64,000 nucleotides of DNA, taken from positions 2,542,001 through 2,606,000 of the forward strand of contig NC_013523.1 of the NCBI RefSeq assembly GCF_000024985.1, written 5' to 3'. The notes under the pieces were generated by a model. That model was not told the origin of the DNA. It ran no database searches and worked only from the letters and a program-made list of their open reading frames with translations. Positions within the stretch are counted from its first letter, which is position 1; each line of letters opens with the position of its first letter. Both the position numbers and the translations under genes were made by a program. Source of the stretch: Sphaerobacter thermophilus DSM 20745 (GTDB lineage: Bacteria > Chloroflexota > Chloroflexia > Thermomicrobiales > Thermomicrobiaceae). Positions 35,966-46,089 of this stretch are shown in pieces.

Positions 35966-37045
35966 CTAGGGAGTGATGTCGCGGATGAGGGCGGCGTACT
36001 CGGCGGCATCGCGCTCACCCGGCGGGGCGATGAAGACGCCGTTGACGCCGATCTCCGCCAGTTCGCGCAGCCGCGCGCGGATCTCCGCCGCCGGTCCGAC
36101 GAGGCTGACGGCGGCGACGAGCTCGGTGGGGATCAGGCGGCGCGCCGCGGCGAAGTCCGCCACCTGGCGGATGTCGATGAAGGCCCCGCCGGCTTCCAGC
36201 ACCTCGTTGGTGCGCATCACCTCCCGGACCCGGGCCATGATGGCCGGGACGTCGAAGCCCGGCACCTCGATCTGGCGCGTCATGCCCGGCAGCGCGTTCA
36301 CCAGTGCCATCTGATTCTTCCGCCGCTCCAGCACCGGCTCCGGGTCGTCCGTGACGACGATGCCAGTCCGCACGTAGAAGCGGAAAGAATCCGGATCGCG
36401 GCCGGCCTCGGCGACCCAGGAGCGGACCGTCGGGATCAGCCGCCGCAGGTAGGGCACGGAGGCGAAGTCGGCCACCAGCAGGCCGTCGGCCCGCTCGGCC
36501 GCCACCCGCAGGGCACGCGGCCCGAGCGCGGCGAGGTAGATCGGCACGTGGGACTGCACCGGTCCGATCGCGCGCGCCCAGTCGCGCACGTGGAAGTGCC
36601 CGGTGGAGCTGGCCCGTCCGGGCGGGCGCCACCACTGGCGCAGCAGGTCGATCGTCTCGGCCAGGACCTCGGGCGGGCGGCCGGTGCGGACGCCGAGTGC
36701 GCGGGAGTACCACTCGGCCTGGCCGCGGCCGAGTCCGAGGAAAGCGCGCCCACCGGAGAGCCAGTCCACCGTGGCCACCGACATGGCGATCAGGTTGGGG
36801 TGACGCAGGTAGGGGTTGGTCACCCCGGTGCCGAGGCGGATGCGCTCGGTCTCGCGCGCCGCGGCGGCGAGCACGGCGACGGCGTCCCAACCGTCGGGAT
36901 CCTCGCTCAACCAGACGGAGTCGAGCCCGGCCGCATCCGCCACGCGGATCGCCCGCAGGGTCGCATCGACGGCCGCCACCGGGTCGGCCGCCCGCGCCCA
37001 TGAATGGTGCGTCAGACCGAGGCAGAACTGGATCTCATACGTCAT
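35966..37045 (-). CDS. LLM-class flavin-dependent oxidoreductase
   Basis: 359 residues of the luciferase-like monooxygenase/F420-reductase superfamily. A (beta/alpha)8 barrel is indicated by SVWLSEDPDGWDAVAVLAAAA, RIRLGTGVTNPYLRHP, GRAFLGLGRGQAEW and VPIYLAALGPRALRVAAERADG. The cofactor, FMN or F420, cannot be told with certainty. The substrate is unknown. The start codon lies within the edge of an R1 repeat, so its ribosome site is unclear. An amidase operon lies upstream on the same strand. Confidence 0.88.
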   Translation of the reverse strand: MTYEIQFCLGLTHHSWARAADPVAAVDATLRAIRVADAAGLDSVWLSEDPDGWDAVAVLAAAARETERIRLGTGVTNPYLRHPNLIAMSVATVDWLSGGRAFLGLGRGQAEWYSRALGVRTGRPPEVLAETIDLLRQWWRPPGRASSTGHFHVRDWARAIGPVQSHVPIYLAALGPRALRVAAERADGLLVADFASVPYLRRLIPTVRSWVAEAGRDPDSFRFYVRTGIVVTDDPEPVLERRKNQMALVNALPGMTRQIEVPGFDVPAIMARVREVMRTNEVLEAGGAFIDIRQVADFAAARRLIPTELVAAVSLVGPAAEIRARLRELAEIGVNGVFIAPPGERDAAEYAALIRDITP

Positions 37046-37151
37046 GCGTCATCCGTCACGCGTACTGCGTACTCCGTATTGCGTATTCCATTGCTCGCCC
37101 CTCTCCCCTTGGTGGGAGAGGGGCCGGGGGTGAGGGGGACGTATGACGCGT
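37041..37151. repeat. R1 palindromic dispersed repeat
   Basis: TGCGT-type arms (GCGTACTGCGTACTCCGTAT on the left, ACGTATGACGCGT on the right) around CCCCTCTCCCC and its complement GGGAGAGGGGCCGGGGGTG. It overlaps the start codon of the LLM oxidoreductase and lies between that gene and the amidase. Confidence 0.8.
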
Positions 37152-37158
37152 GTCCGCC

Positions 37159-38562
37159 TCACCCCACTTTCGGCCGGCGGGTGTGCCAGTCGGTGCGCGC
37201 CTGGTAGGCGCGGGCCACGGCGAGGATGGCGTTCTCGCCCCCGACGCGGCCGACGATCTGCATTGCCGTCGGCAGCCCCCGCTCGCCGAACCCGTTGGGC
37301 AGGCTGATCGCCGGCAGCCCGGCGACATTGCCGGCCGCGCCGACGGGGAGCCGCCGGACCTTGCCGAAGTACGCATCGAGCGGCATGTCCAGCGGGGCAG
37401 CGACCACGGCGTTGGTGAGGCACACGACGCCGTCGTAGCGCGCCAGCAGCCGGTCGAGCGCGACGCCGATGTGCCGCCGGACACGGAGCGCCCGCAGGTA
37501 GTCGACCGCCGGGATGACGGTGCGGGCGTAGGCGCCCCAGCGGTCCTCGGGCGCGGTCAACCCGGCCACAGCACCGCTCTCGATCAGGTCCTCAAAGGCG
37601 GCCGCCGACTCGGCGTTCAGGATGATCCGTGCCACCTCGGCATAGGGGAAGTCGGGCAGCGTGACCTCCTCGAGCGTGGCGAACTCGCTCAGCACCGCCA
37701 GCGACTGCTCGAAGTTGGCGCGCACCTCCGGCTGTGCGTCGTCGAGCCCGTCGCGCAGCACGCCCAGGCGGAAGCCTTCGGTGCGGTCCTGCTCCGGCGC
37801 GTAGCGGTACGGCTCCGGCAGCGTGGTCGGATCGTCCGGGTCGGGCCCGGCGATAGCGTCCAGGACGAGCCCGCAGTCGTCCGCCGTGCGGCACATCGGG
37901 CCGAGCTTGTCCAACGTCCAGGAGAGGGCCATCGCCCCGGCCCGGCTGACGCGGCCGTAGGTCGGGCGGAGGCCGGTGATCCCACAGAAGTTTGAGGGGG
38001 TGACGATCGAGCCCCACGTCTCGGAGCCGATGGCGAAGGGGATCGCCCCGGCGGCCACGGCTGACCCGGAGCCACTGGATGAGCCGCCGCTCCACGCCTC
38101 CGGGTTCCAGGGCGTGATCCCCGGCCCGGTCAGCGAGGCGTTCGGCTGGTTGTACCCCAGGCCCCCGGCGAGTTCGACCATGCTGAGCTTGGCCAGCAGG
38201 ACCGCCCCCGCGTCCCGCAGGCGGCGGATCACGGTGGCATCGGTGTTGAACACCTGATCCCGCAGGGGCGCCGCGCCCCAGGTGGTCGGCGCGCCGACGG
38301 TCGCGAGCAGGTCCTTGGCTCCATAGGGGATCCCGTGGAGCGGCCCCCGATCGTAGCCCGCTTTCAACTCTGCCTCGGCCTGCGCCGCCTCGCGCCGCGC
38401 TCGGTCGAGCATGATCGTCACCACGGCGTTGTAGCGGCGCCCGACGGAATCCAGGCGTTCGGCGAAGTGCTCAACCAACGCGGTCGGCGTCGTCTCGCCG
38501 CTGCGCAGCATCCGAGCCAGATCGCGCACCGTTGCGAAGCTCAGGGTATCGTCAGCCGCCAC
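37159..38562 (-). CDS. Amidase signature family hydrolase
   Basis: 467 residues from GTG, with GGGGAGGG upstream. The Ser-cisSer-Lys triad is intact: K83 in HGIPYGAKD, the cis-Ser within SGGSSSGSGSAVAAG near 160, and the nucleophile Ser in GSETWGSIVTPS near 185. The family cleaves amides such as carbamates, biuret, indoleacetamide or Glu-tRNA. It starts three bases after the stop of a small helical protein, which resembles the accessory subunits of AtzE-type amidases, so a small-molecule amide is more likely than Gln-tRNA. Confidence 0.9.
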   Translation of the reverse strand: MAADDTLSFATVRDLARMLRSGETTPTALVEHFAERLDSVGRRYNAVVTIMLDRARREAAQAEAELKAGYDRGPLHGIPYGAKDLLATVGAPTTWGAAPLRDQVFNTDATVIRRLRDAGAVLLAKLSMVELAGGLGYNQPNASLTGPGITPWNPEAWSGGSSSGSGSAVAAGAIPFAIGSETWGSIVTPSNFCGITGLRPTYGRVSRAGAMALSWTLDKLGPMCRTADDCGLVLDAIAGPDPDDPTTLPEPYRYAPEQDRTEGFRLGVLRDGLDDAQPEVRANFEQSLAVLSEFATLEEVTLPDFPYAEVARIILNAESAAAFEDLIESGAVAGLTAPEDRWGAYARTVIPAVDYLRALRVRRHIGVALDRLLARYDGVVCLTNAVVAAPLDMPLDAYFGKVRRLPVGAAGNVAGLPAISLPNGFGERGLPTAMQIVGRVGGENAILAVARAYQARTDWHTRRPKVG

Positions 38563-38565
38563 CCG

Positions 38566-38787
38566 TCATCCCTCCCCACGGTAGGGCCGGAACAGCACGT
38601 CCGGCTCGTCGGCGTTCGTCAGCGGGACACGGCGCAGGGCCTCCGCTGCTTCGACCATGCGGCGCAGCTCGTCCGCGACCCGCTCTTCTTCCTCGGCGCT
38701 CAGTCGGTCACCGTAGCGGGCACGCACGGCATCCATCAGCCCACGGGCCATGGCCGCGTGCCGCTCGCTCCCATTCGACTCCGGCAT
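38566..38787 (-). CDS. Small AtzG/GatC-like amidase partner
   Basis: 73 residues. Two amphipathic helices rich in Arg and Glu (AMARGLMDAVRARYGDRLS; EEEERVADELRRMVEAAEAL) are followed by PLTNADEPDVLFRPYRG. The tail shape (two helices, then L-x-N-x-D-E-P-x3-F-x-P) recalls small subunits that wrap amidases such as GatC and AtzG. Its stop is three bases before the amidase GTG, so the two are translated together. The function is inferred from size, shape and coupling only. Confidence 0.7.
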   Translation of the reverse strand: MPESNGSERHAAMARGLMDAVRARYGDRLSAEEEERVADELRRMVEAAEALRRVPLTNADEPDVLFRPYRGEG

Positions 38788-38997
38788 CTCCGGCCTCCCT
38801 CGTCATCCAACGCCTGATGCCACTCTTTGCGGCACTATACGCCGCAGTCGCGCTTGTGTCAGGGGTGTGATGGGATGCGTCATGCGTCATGCGTCGGCGT
38901 TGACCCCGACCGAGGCTGGTCGCGGCTCGGTCCGTGTGGAGGAACCTGGCCTCTCCGCCACGCCGATTGCGTGCGACGGGTTTGCGTGCTGTGGTCT

Positions 38998-39457
38998 GTG
39001 CCCGGGGGGTAAACCCCCGGGCTGACAACGAAAAGCCGGCTGAAGCCGGCTGGGGACATCGGATTCGCGCGCAGGTGTTGGGGTGTCCGCCGAGTGGTTC
39101 GGGCCCGGGGATAAATCCCCGGGCTGAACAGGGGTAAGCCCACTGAAGGGGTTGTGATACCTACATGTCGGCGGACCCGATCCGGCCACCCACCGGATTC
39201 AGCTTCTGCAGTCCCTTCAGTGGACGTCGCCGTGTCAGACCGGGGGTTTACCCCCGGCACGAACCGCGACGCTGGGAACCTCGACCCACCCGTCCACGAC
39301 AGAGACAACGGCGCGGGAACCCGCGCACCACCGGGCAGGTGTCACCATCCCGCGCCATGCCAAACCGGCGGCTGGAGCCGCTGCACGTCAAAATCGATCT
39401 CAGCCCGCTTTGGCGGGTTTTTCTTTGTCAGCCCGGGGGTGAACCCCGGGTACGCAT
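38998..39457. repeat. Cluster of R2 palindromic repeats
   Basis: 38788-39573 has no supported gene. It holds a short TGCGTCATGCGT remnant of R1 near 38877. R2 pieces lie at 38998-39053 (CCCGGGGGGTAAACCCCCGG then AAGCCGGCTGAAGCCGGCT), 39098-39261 (full palindrome with CCACTGAAGGGG units) and 39402-39457. The last includes CCCGC-TTT-GCGGG followed by TTTTTCTTT, which looks like an intrinsic terminator on the plus strand. Confidence 0.75.
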
Positions 39458-39573
39458 GATCGACAGGCTGCGCGGCGCGCAGCACGAACCGAGTAATGCG
39501 CTGGTCGCCCCTCGCCTACGAGCCCGACCGGCGCGGAGCCGGAGGGTCGGGCGAGGGGGTATGGGCGGCGACG

Positions 39574-39813
39574 TTACGCCTGTACGTCGGCGGATGGCGG
39601 TGGGGTGAGATCCAGCGCCGGAGGGGCGTCCAGGGTCGCGTCGCCGTCGGCGGGCACACGCGCAAGCCCGTCCAGCTCTTCGGAAGCGGGGTCAGACCCG
39701 AGCGGCGCGTCCGGCCGCCGCTGCGGGTGGGGTAACTGCTCACGGTGCCGGCGCAGAAGCCGGCGCGAGCGTCTCCTAGACGATGCTAATGAGAACGCGA
39801 GAGGCTTGGTCAT
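39574..39813 (-). CDS. Small hypothetical ORF
   Basis: 79 codons from an ATG with CAGGAG about ten bases upstream. The N-terminal half is Arg-rich, the C-terminal half is Pro/Asp-rich, and no domain is seen. A perfect TTGACA (39947-39942 on the minus strand) with a weak GATTAA 18 bases on could be its promoter. An inverted repeat CGCACCT-GGG-AGGTGCG at 39855-39871 lies in the leader. It may be a real small basic protein or a chance frame. Confidence 0.4.
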   Translation of the reverse strand: MTKPLAFSLASSRRRSRRLLRRHREQLPHPQRRPDAPLGSDPASEELDGLARVPADGDATLDAPPALDLTPPPSADVQA

Positions 39814-39971
39814 GGATGCACACTCCTGGGTTATGGTCGCAGAATAATAGGGTACGCACCTGGGAGGTGCGTGGCACGATGTGCGTTCTCCTGCCCGGTG
39901 GGCGCGCGGGCGTTAAGTTAATCGCAGAATTGGTGCCTTGATGTCAAGTGCCGTGGCGAGGGGGATCAGCG

Positions 39972-40649
39972 GTGACGAGAGCAGGTGTGGACGGCCGAGC
40001 AGTCCTGTTCGACTGGGACGATACGCTTTGCGGCGCGGTGCCGCACCGCTACGAAACCATCGCCCGCGTGTTGGAGCGCCTGGGGGAGCGGCGCACGATT
40101 GTCGAGGTGCACGACGCCTGGGTTCGTGCCGATGACCCGGTGGTGGACCGGATCGCCAACGGCTTCTGGCAGCGACTCCAGCGCGAGCTGGGCCTGACGG
40201 GGCGCGACGATGCCATCGAGGCACTCATCGAGGCCTTCGCCGCGCGCGAGCGTGAGCGGCGGTTCGAAGTCTACGCCGACGTCCACGCCGCGCTCGACCA
40301 CCTCGATGCCGCGGGCTGGCGCGTCGGGGTCGTCTCGAACAACGTCGAGGCGCCGGAGCGCATCCGCGAGGTCGGCCTGGACGGACGCTTCGCCGCGGTT
40401 GTGACGCCGCGGGATGTCGGCGGCCGGGGCAAGCCCGACCCGGTCATCTTCCACGCCGCGCTGAGCCGCCTGCGCGTCTCGCCGGGGAACTGCCTCTACG
40501 TGGGCGACACCTACGCGGTCGACGCGGTTGGCGCACGGGCCGCCGGGCTACGCCCGCTCCTGATCGACCGGCTCGGCATCGGCGCCCCTGGCGATTGCGA
40601 GGTGCTTGCCACGCTGGCAGAGCTCCCGCGCTGGCTGCCGACCGGCTGA
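39972..40649 (+). CDS. HAD-superfamily hydrolase
   Basis: About 225 residues from GTG at 39972; a GTG at 39987 is an alternative. All four HAD motifs are present: FDWDDTL (nucleophile and acid Asp), VVSNN (motif II), GKPDPVIFH (motif III Lys) and CLYVGDTYAVDAVGA (motif IV Asp). The helical cap between motifs I and II is of the PGMB/phosphoglycolate type. A small phosphorylated metabolite is the likely substrate. It is convergent with the Yip1-like gene. Confidence 0.88.
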   Translation: MTRAGVDGRAVLFDWDDTLCGAVPHRYETIARVLERLGERRTIVEVHDAWVRADDPVVDRIANGFWQRLQRELGLTGRDDAIEALIEAFAARERERRFEVYADVHAALDHLDAAGWRVGVVSNNVEAPERIREVGLDGRFAAVVTPRDVGGRGKPDPVIFHAALSRLRVSPGNCLYVGDTYAVDAVGARAAGLRPLLIDRLGIGAPGDCEVLATLAELPRWLPTG

Positions 40650-40665
40650 GCCGGCCCTGGCCGCC

Positions 40666-41307
40666 CTAACCGTAGTTGAAGACGAGCAGCGCCACCGCCG
40701 CCAAGACCTGCATCACCCCGAACACCGTCACGAGCAGCGCGATCGGGGAGACAACCGCGGTCGCCGCACGCCGGGCCGGGAGCCGGTGCATCACACGCAC
40801 CCCGGCCACACCGATGGCCGCGGCGTGGACGAGGCAGAGCGCGCCGATGTAGGGCACCCAGGCACCGAGCGCAGCCACCGCCGAGTAGCAGACAACGCGG
40901 AAGGTCGCCCCGAACCCGGCCGTCCCCGCGGGCGCGACGGTGCGGACCATGTAGTGCCCGGCTCCCGCCACGAGGGCCAGGAGCAGTGCCCCGGCCAGCG
41001 GGGCCACCAGCACGGACATCAGCAGCCCCTCCGGCGTCTGGCTAACCAGCGAAGGCTCCACCCCACTCACCATCACCGTCTGGTGGAAGGGCCAGGGGAT
41101 CAACACACCCCGCACCCCCGCCATGCGCAGCACCTCACCCAGGAGCGTCGCCGTCTCGATACAGGCCAGACCGGTGACCAGCGGCCCGAGCAGACTGCCG
41201 CGTGCAGGCTCATCGACGAAGAACGCCCGCGGTCGGAACAACAGGCGCACCAAAGCCGCCGGCAGGAGGTCCACTGCCAGCCGGCGCGTGGATTGTTCAA
41301 CGCGCAT
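40666..41307 (-). CDS. Yip1-family membrane protein
   Basis: 213 residues. A short basic N-terminus and a segment LFRPRAFFVDEPARGSLLGPL are followed by about five membrane helices, including GALLLALVAGAGHYMVR and ALGAWVPYIGALCLVHAAAIGVAG. This is the usual layout of bacterial YIP1-domain proteins, whose role is unknown. The ATG at 41307 is preferred; the frame is open to 41469, but that stretch is a structured leader. A promoter at 41498-41469 would give a leader of about 155 bases. Confidence 0.78.
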   Translation of the reverse strand: MRVEQSTRRLAVDLLPAALVRLLFRPRAFFVDEPARGSLLGPLVTGLACIETATLLGEVLRMAGVRGVLIPWPFHQTVMVSGVEPSLVSQTPEGLLMSVLVAPLAGALLLALVAGAGHYMVRTVAPAGTAGFGATFRVVCYSAVAALGAWVPYIGALCLVHAAAIGVAGVRVMHRLPARRAATAVVSPIALLVTVFGVMQVLAAVALLVFNYG

Positions 41308-41342
41308 GAGGAAACCGCTCCCATATCCCATTCCCCATTCGC

Positions 41343-41448
41343 GGCTGCCGTGTCCCCTGCGGCAGCCGGACCGCGCCGGGGTGTACCCGGCGGGGGAGGG
41401 CGCCGTGGGCGAGCGCCCGAGGGTGCGCCGCCTGTCCCCTGGCGGCGC
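41343..41448 (-). promoter_or_regulatory. Structured mRNA leader with twin hairpins
   Basis: In the leader of the Yip1-like gene, two hairpins have 8-bp perfect stems and the same loop on the transcribed strand. 41425-41448 has stem GCGCCGCC and loop AGGGGACA. 41343-41367 has stem GGCTGCCG and loop CAGGGGACA. A further GC-rich stem lies between them. Equal loops on unlike stems suggest a conserved RNA element such as a ligand- or protein-binding leader. I do not recognise the class. Confidence 0.5.
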
Positions 41449-41468
41449 CGGCACCGTCCCCGGCGCCA

Positions 41469-41498
41469 AGTGTAGAAAAACAGGTAAGGAAAAAGCAA
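41469..41498 (-). promoter_or_regulatory. Promoter of the Yip1-like gene
   Basis: On the minus strand, TTGCTT (41498-41493) and TACACT (41474-41469) are separated by 18 bases inside an A/T-rich pocket that stands out in this GC-rich region. Confidence 0.55.
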
Positions 41499-41638
41499 AG
41501 TACTAACGACTCGCGCGCCTTGCGGCGGCCGGTATTGGGGAATGCGGGGAAGGGACGGCGGCCCATCCGAAGCCGGCCGGACCCGAAGCAGAGCACCTGC
41601 TCATGTGGGAGGAGCGGGTGTGGCGGCCGCTTAAATTG

Positions 41639-41906
41639 ACAAGGGGCGTGCTCACTGTTCGGCAAGCACGCCCCTTATCGCCAGTCAGGTCAACCGTGAG
41701 AGAGAGGAGAGTCCTGGCTCGGTCGTGGCCGGGGCGACCAAGCCGTTTCGAGGGAATCAGAGGAAGCGAGCCCCCGAGGGGGCTGCGCGTCAAGAGGAAA
41801 TCAAGGGGGGTTGTGTGAAGCCTGGCATACGCCCGAGGGCGCTGCCCAGCGGCCTCACAACCGGCCTTGACGCGGTTGACCCTCGCTCCTCACGCGTTAT
41901 CGCGTG
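41639..41906. other. Gene-free stretch with several hairpins
   Basis: No coding frame is supported from 41499 to 41954. Stems are at 41639-41677 (ACAAGGGGCGTGCT with near-complement AGCACGCCCCTTAT), 41769-41784 (AGCCCCC-GA-GGGGGCT) and 41891-41906 (CACGCGTTATCGCGTG). TTGACA at 41636 lies just before the first stem, but no -10 follows. It may be a small RNA or the 3' region of the ArsR-type gene. Confidence 0.3.
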
Positions 41907-41954
41907 GTCGGAGTTAGTTTGTTAATGTCGATCACCCGACAAGCGGTGTGATCG

Positions 41955-43031
41955 TCATCCGATCTGCTCGAGTTCTTCGGCAATCTGCCGAAGACGCTGA
42001 GCGTTGATCGCGTAGTATTTCATGCCGTTGGTCGGCCGTACCTTGACGATGTCCGCGGCTTCCAGCATGGACAGGTGTCGCGACACCGCAGACTGGCTGA
42101 TTCCAAGCCGACCAACGATCTCCTGCGCGTACAACTCCCCGCCCTGCAGCATCTCAATGATGCGGAGGCGCGTGCCGTCGGCCAAAGCCCGGAGCCCGGG
42201 GAGCAAGTCCGCCGAGAGCTTCGATCCCCGCGCCGGCTGTGTCGCGGCGCTGGTCCGCTGGCAGTTGAAGTAGAGGATCAACTCCGGCGGATACAGGATG
42301 AACTGCGCGAAGTTCCCCAGATGGTACGACGGGCAGATGGTCACGCGCTCGACGTGCGGCAGGGCGAGCTGCACCTCTTCGGGCAGCCGGTGGCCGCTCA
42401 GCTCTTCGAAGGCGACCGCCACACTCGGATAGGTCGTCGAGCGGGCCTGCCGGAGTGCCCGGCGCATTTCTGGCAGCGTGCGATGATACTCGTCATGGTA
42501 GCAGTCATGCCAGAAACGCTCGATCAAGGAAATTGTACGCGCTTTCAGTTGTTCAGGTGCCAGAACCAGGTCGACGACCTCATCAAGGTCGGCTCGTGTG
42601 ATACCTGGTTCAAGAAACGCCCTCCAGGCCGTGCGGTCAGCAGTGTCCGGAGGTGCTACCGTAACTCCACGATCGCGATACACCCTAAGCAATGACTGTG
42701 CCATCATCGAATGGTATGCCCAGGGCGGCAGACTCCGCAGATGCGCGATATACGCGTCGAAGTCGGCATCCAGATGCTCCGGCGTGAACGGGTCGAAGGA
42801 CATCAACAGTTCTTCGACGTAGTACAGCAGCCGGCCTGAACTCCCCAGCACGGTGTCCAGATCGTGCCGGGCTTCTGGATCCAGTCGCTCTCGCGCTTCG
42901 ACGAGCCAGCGGTCAAACCGCCGCGGGTCGGTCGCCCGAAAAACCAGTGATAGCGCCGATGTCAGATCGAGCGGCACGGACACCGCGAATTCCAGCTTGA
43001 GCGCCGGCCGGCCCAGAATGAGTTCCCCCAT
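41955..43031 (-). CDS. ArsR-type winged-helix regulator with large N-terminal domain
   Basis: 358 residues. The C-terminal 90 residues are an ArsR/HTH_20 winged helix: LRALADGTRLRIIEMLQGGE, then AQEIVGRLGISQSAVSRHLS as the recognition helix. The N-terminal 260 residues are helical and resemble DUF5937-type domains found in Bacillota and Chloroflexota regulators. No Cys metal-binding box is seen, so it is unlikely to be a metal sensor. The target is unknown; the nearest gene upstream on the same strand is the cupin. Confidence 0.87.
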   Translation of the reverse strand: MGELILGRPALKLEFAVSVPLDLTSALSLVFRATDPRRFDRWLVEARERLDPEARHDLDTVLGSSGRLLYYVEELLMSFDPFTPEHLDADFDAYIAHLRSLPPWAYHSMMAQSLLRVYRDRGVTVAPPDTADRTAWRAFLEPGITRADLDEVVDLVLAPEQLKARTISLIERFWHDCYHDEYHRTLPEMRRALRQARSTTYPSVAVAFEELSGHRLPEEVQLALPHVERVTICPSYHLGNFAQFILYPPELILYFNCQRTSAATQPARGSKLSADLLPGLRALADGTRLRIIEMLQGGELYAQEIVGRLGISQSAVSRHLSMLEAADIVKVRPTNGMKYYAINAQRLRQIAEELEQIG

Positions 43032-43123
43032 GTTTGTCCCGGCTCGACTTGTCCGCTCCGCTGGAGCCTGCCCTTATCGCGGCATGAGCATATCACGTTA
43101 TCACCAGAGTGTCAACAGCCTCT

Positions 43124-43270
43124 CGTCATGCGTCATACGTCATGTGTCATGCGTCCCCCTCACCCCCAGCCCCTCTCCCCTGGAGGGCTCCGTCCGAGAG
43201 GGGAGTAGGATGGAACACGCAACACGGAACACGTACTACGCACTACGGGTGACGCATGACGTATGACGCA
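43124..43270. repeat. R1 palindromic dispersed repeat
   Basis: Arms with CGTCATGCGTCATACGTCAT on the left and GACGCATGACGTATGACGCA on the right enclose CCCCTCACCCCCAGCCCCTC and a matching CCGAGAGGGGAG. The right edge touches the stop codon of the cupin gene. Confidence 0.82.
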
Positions 43271-44912
<1,642 letters not shown>

Positions 44913-45036
44913 GACGTATTGCGTGTTGCGTGTTCCGTGGGAGGGCCCTCACCCCCGACCCCTCTCCCAAAGTTGGGAAAGGGGAGAAGACGAAACACGG
45001 ACCACGCAATACGCAATACGGAACACGCAATACGTA
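44913..45036. repeat. R1 palindromic dispersed repeat
   Basis: ATTGCGTGTTGCGTGTTCCG on the left is inverted as CGGAACACGCAATACG on the right. The core has CCCTCACCCCCGACCCCTC and GGGAAAGGGGAG. It splits hemE from the next haem-block gene. Confidence 0.85.
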
Positions 45037-45046
45037 AGGGGAACGC

Positions 45047-46075
45047 ATGCGCATTCTGGTCATCGGTGGGACCCGCTTTATCGGACCGTACGTCGTCCGG
45101 CACCTGGTCGAAAACGGCCATGAGGTGACGGTGTACCACCGGGGGCAGACTCAGGCGCAGCTCCCTCCCCAGGTACACCACCTCTACGGCGATCGGTATG
45201 ACCTCCCCACCCGCCGGGACGAGATTGCACGCCTGGCCCCCGACGCCGCGATCGACATGTTCGCCTTCACCGAGGCCGATGCCCGCGCCACAGTGGCCGG
45301 GCTGACCGGGATCGCCGGGCGCCTGACCGTCATCAGCAGCGCCGATGTGTACGCCGCGTTCGGCCGCCTCATCGGGATCGAGTCGGGGCCGCCCGAGCCA
45401 GGGCTGCTGACGGAGGAGTCGCCGCTGCGCCAGCGGATCTATCCCTACCGCGGCGACACGCCGCGCGCGCCGGATGACCCTCACCGCTGGCGGGACGACT
45501 ACGACAAGATCCTGGTGGAGCGCGTGGTCATGAGCGACCCGGCCCTCCCCGGCACGGTGCTGCGCCTGCCGATCGTCTACGGCCCGGGTGATACCCAGCA
45601 CCGTCTCTTCCCGTATCTCAAGCGGATGGACGACGGCCGGCGCGTCATCGTCCTGGACGAGATCGCCGCACGCTGGCGGGGCGCGCGCGGCTACGTGGAG
45701 AACGTCGCCGCGGCGATCGCGCTGGCGGCGACCGACCCCCGTGCCGCCGGGCGGGTCTACAACGTCGCCGAGCCGGAGCCGCTTAGCGAGGCGGACTGGG
45801 TGCGCGCCATCGGACGGGCCGCCGGCTGGGACGGGGAGGTTGTGACGGTCCCGCCCGAGCGGCTGCGCGGCGTGTCAACGATCCCCGGCGATCTGACTCA
45901 CGACCTGGCGATGGACACCACGCGCATCCGCCAGGAACTCGGCTACGTTGAGCCGATCCCGCAGGAGGAGGCGTTGCGCCGCACGATCGCCTGGGAGCGG
46001 GCCAACCCGCCGGCCGAGTACGACCCGGCGCGCTTTGACTACGACGCGGAGGATGCAGCCCTCGCGGCGAGCTGA
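45047..46075 (+). CDS. NAD-dependent epimerase/dehydratase-like protein
   Basis: 342 residues of the atypical extended SDR family. MRILVIGGTRFIGPYVV contains G-x2-G-x2-G near residue 7. VISSADVYAAFG is the usual Ser motif, and DDYDKILVERVV replaces the Tyr-x3-Lys pair. The C-terminal VYNVAEPEPLSEADWV is also family-typical. It resembles CSP41-like or isoflavone-reductase-like SDRs rather than sugar epimerases with a known substrate. It sits between hemE and hemH, ending 14 bases before the ferrochelatase GTG. Confidence 0.85.
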   Translation: MRILVIGGTRFIGPYVVRHLVENGHEVTVYHRGQTQAQLPPQVHHLYGDRYDLPTRRDEIARLAPDAAIDMFAFTEADARATVAGLTGIAGRLTVISSADVYAAFGRLIGIESGPPEPGLLTEESPLRQRIYPYRGDTPRAPDDPHRWRDDYDKILVERVVMSDPALPGTVLRLPIVYGPGDTQHRLFPYLKRMDDGRRVIVLDEIAARWRGARGYVENVAAAIALAATDPRAAGRVYNVAEPEPLSEADWVRAIGRAAGWDGEVVTVPPERLRGVSTIPGDLTHDLAMDTTRIRQELGYVEPIPQEEALRRTIAWERANPPAEYDPARFDYDAEDAALAAS

Positions 46076-46089
46076 GTCGCGAGGGCCGA

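Noticed and set aside
38998-39457. CRISPR-like spaced repeats
   Set aside because: The units are palindromic modules of unequal length and spacing, without unique spacers or cas genes.
41641-41760. RNase P RNA-like fragments (GGAGAGTCC, CTTATCGCCAGTC)
   Set aside because: The order is wrong, other conserved regions are absent and the stretch is too short.
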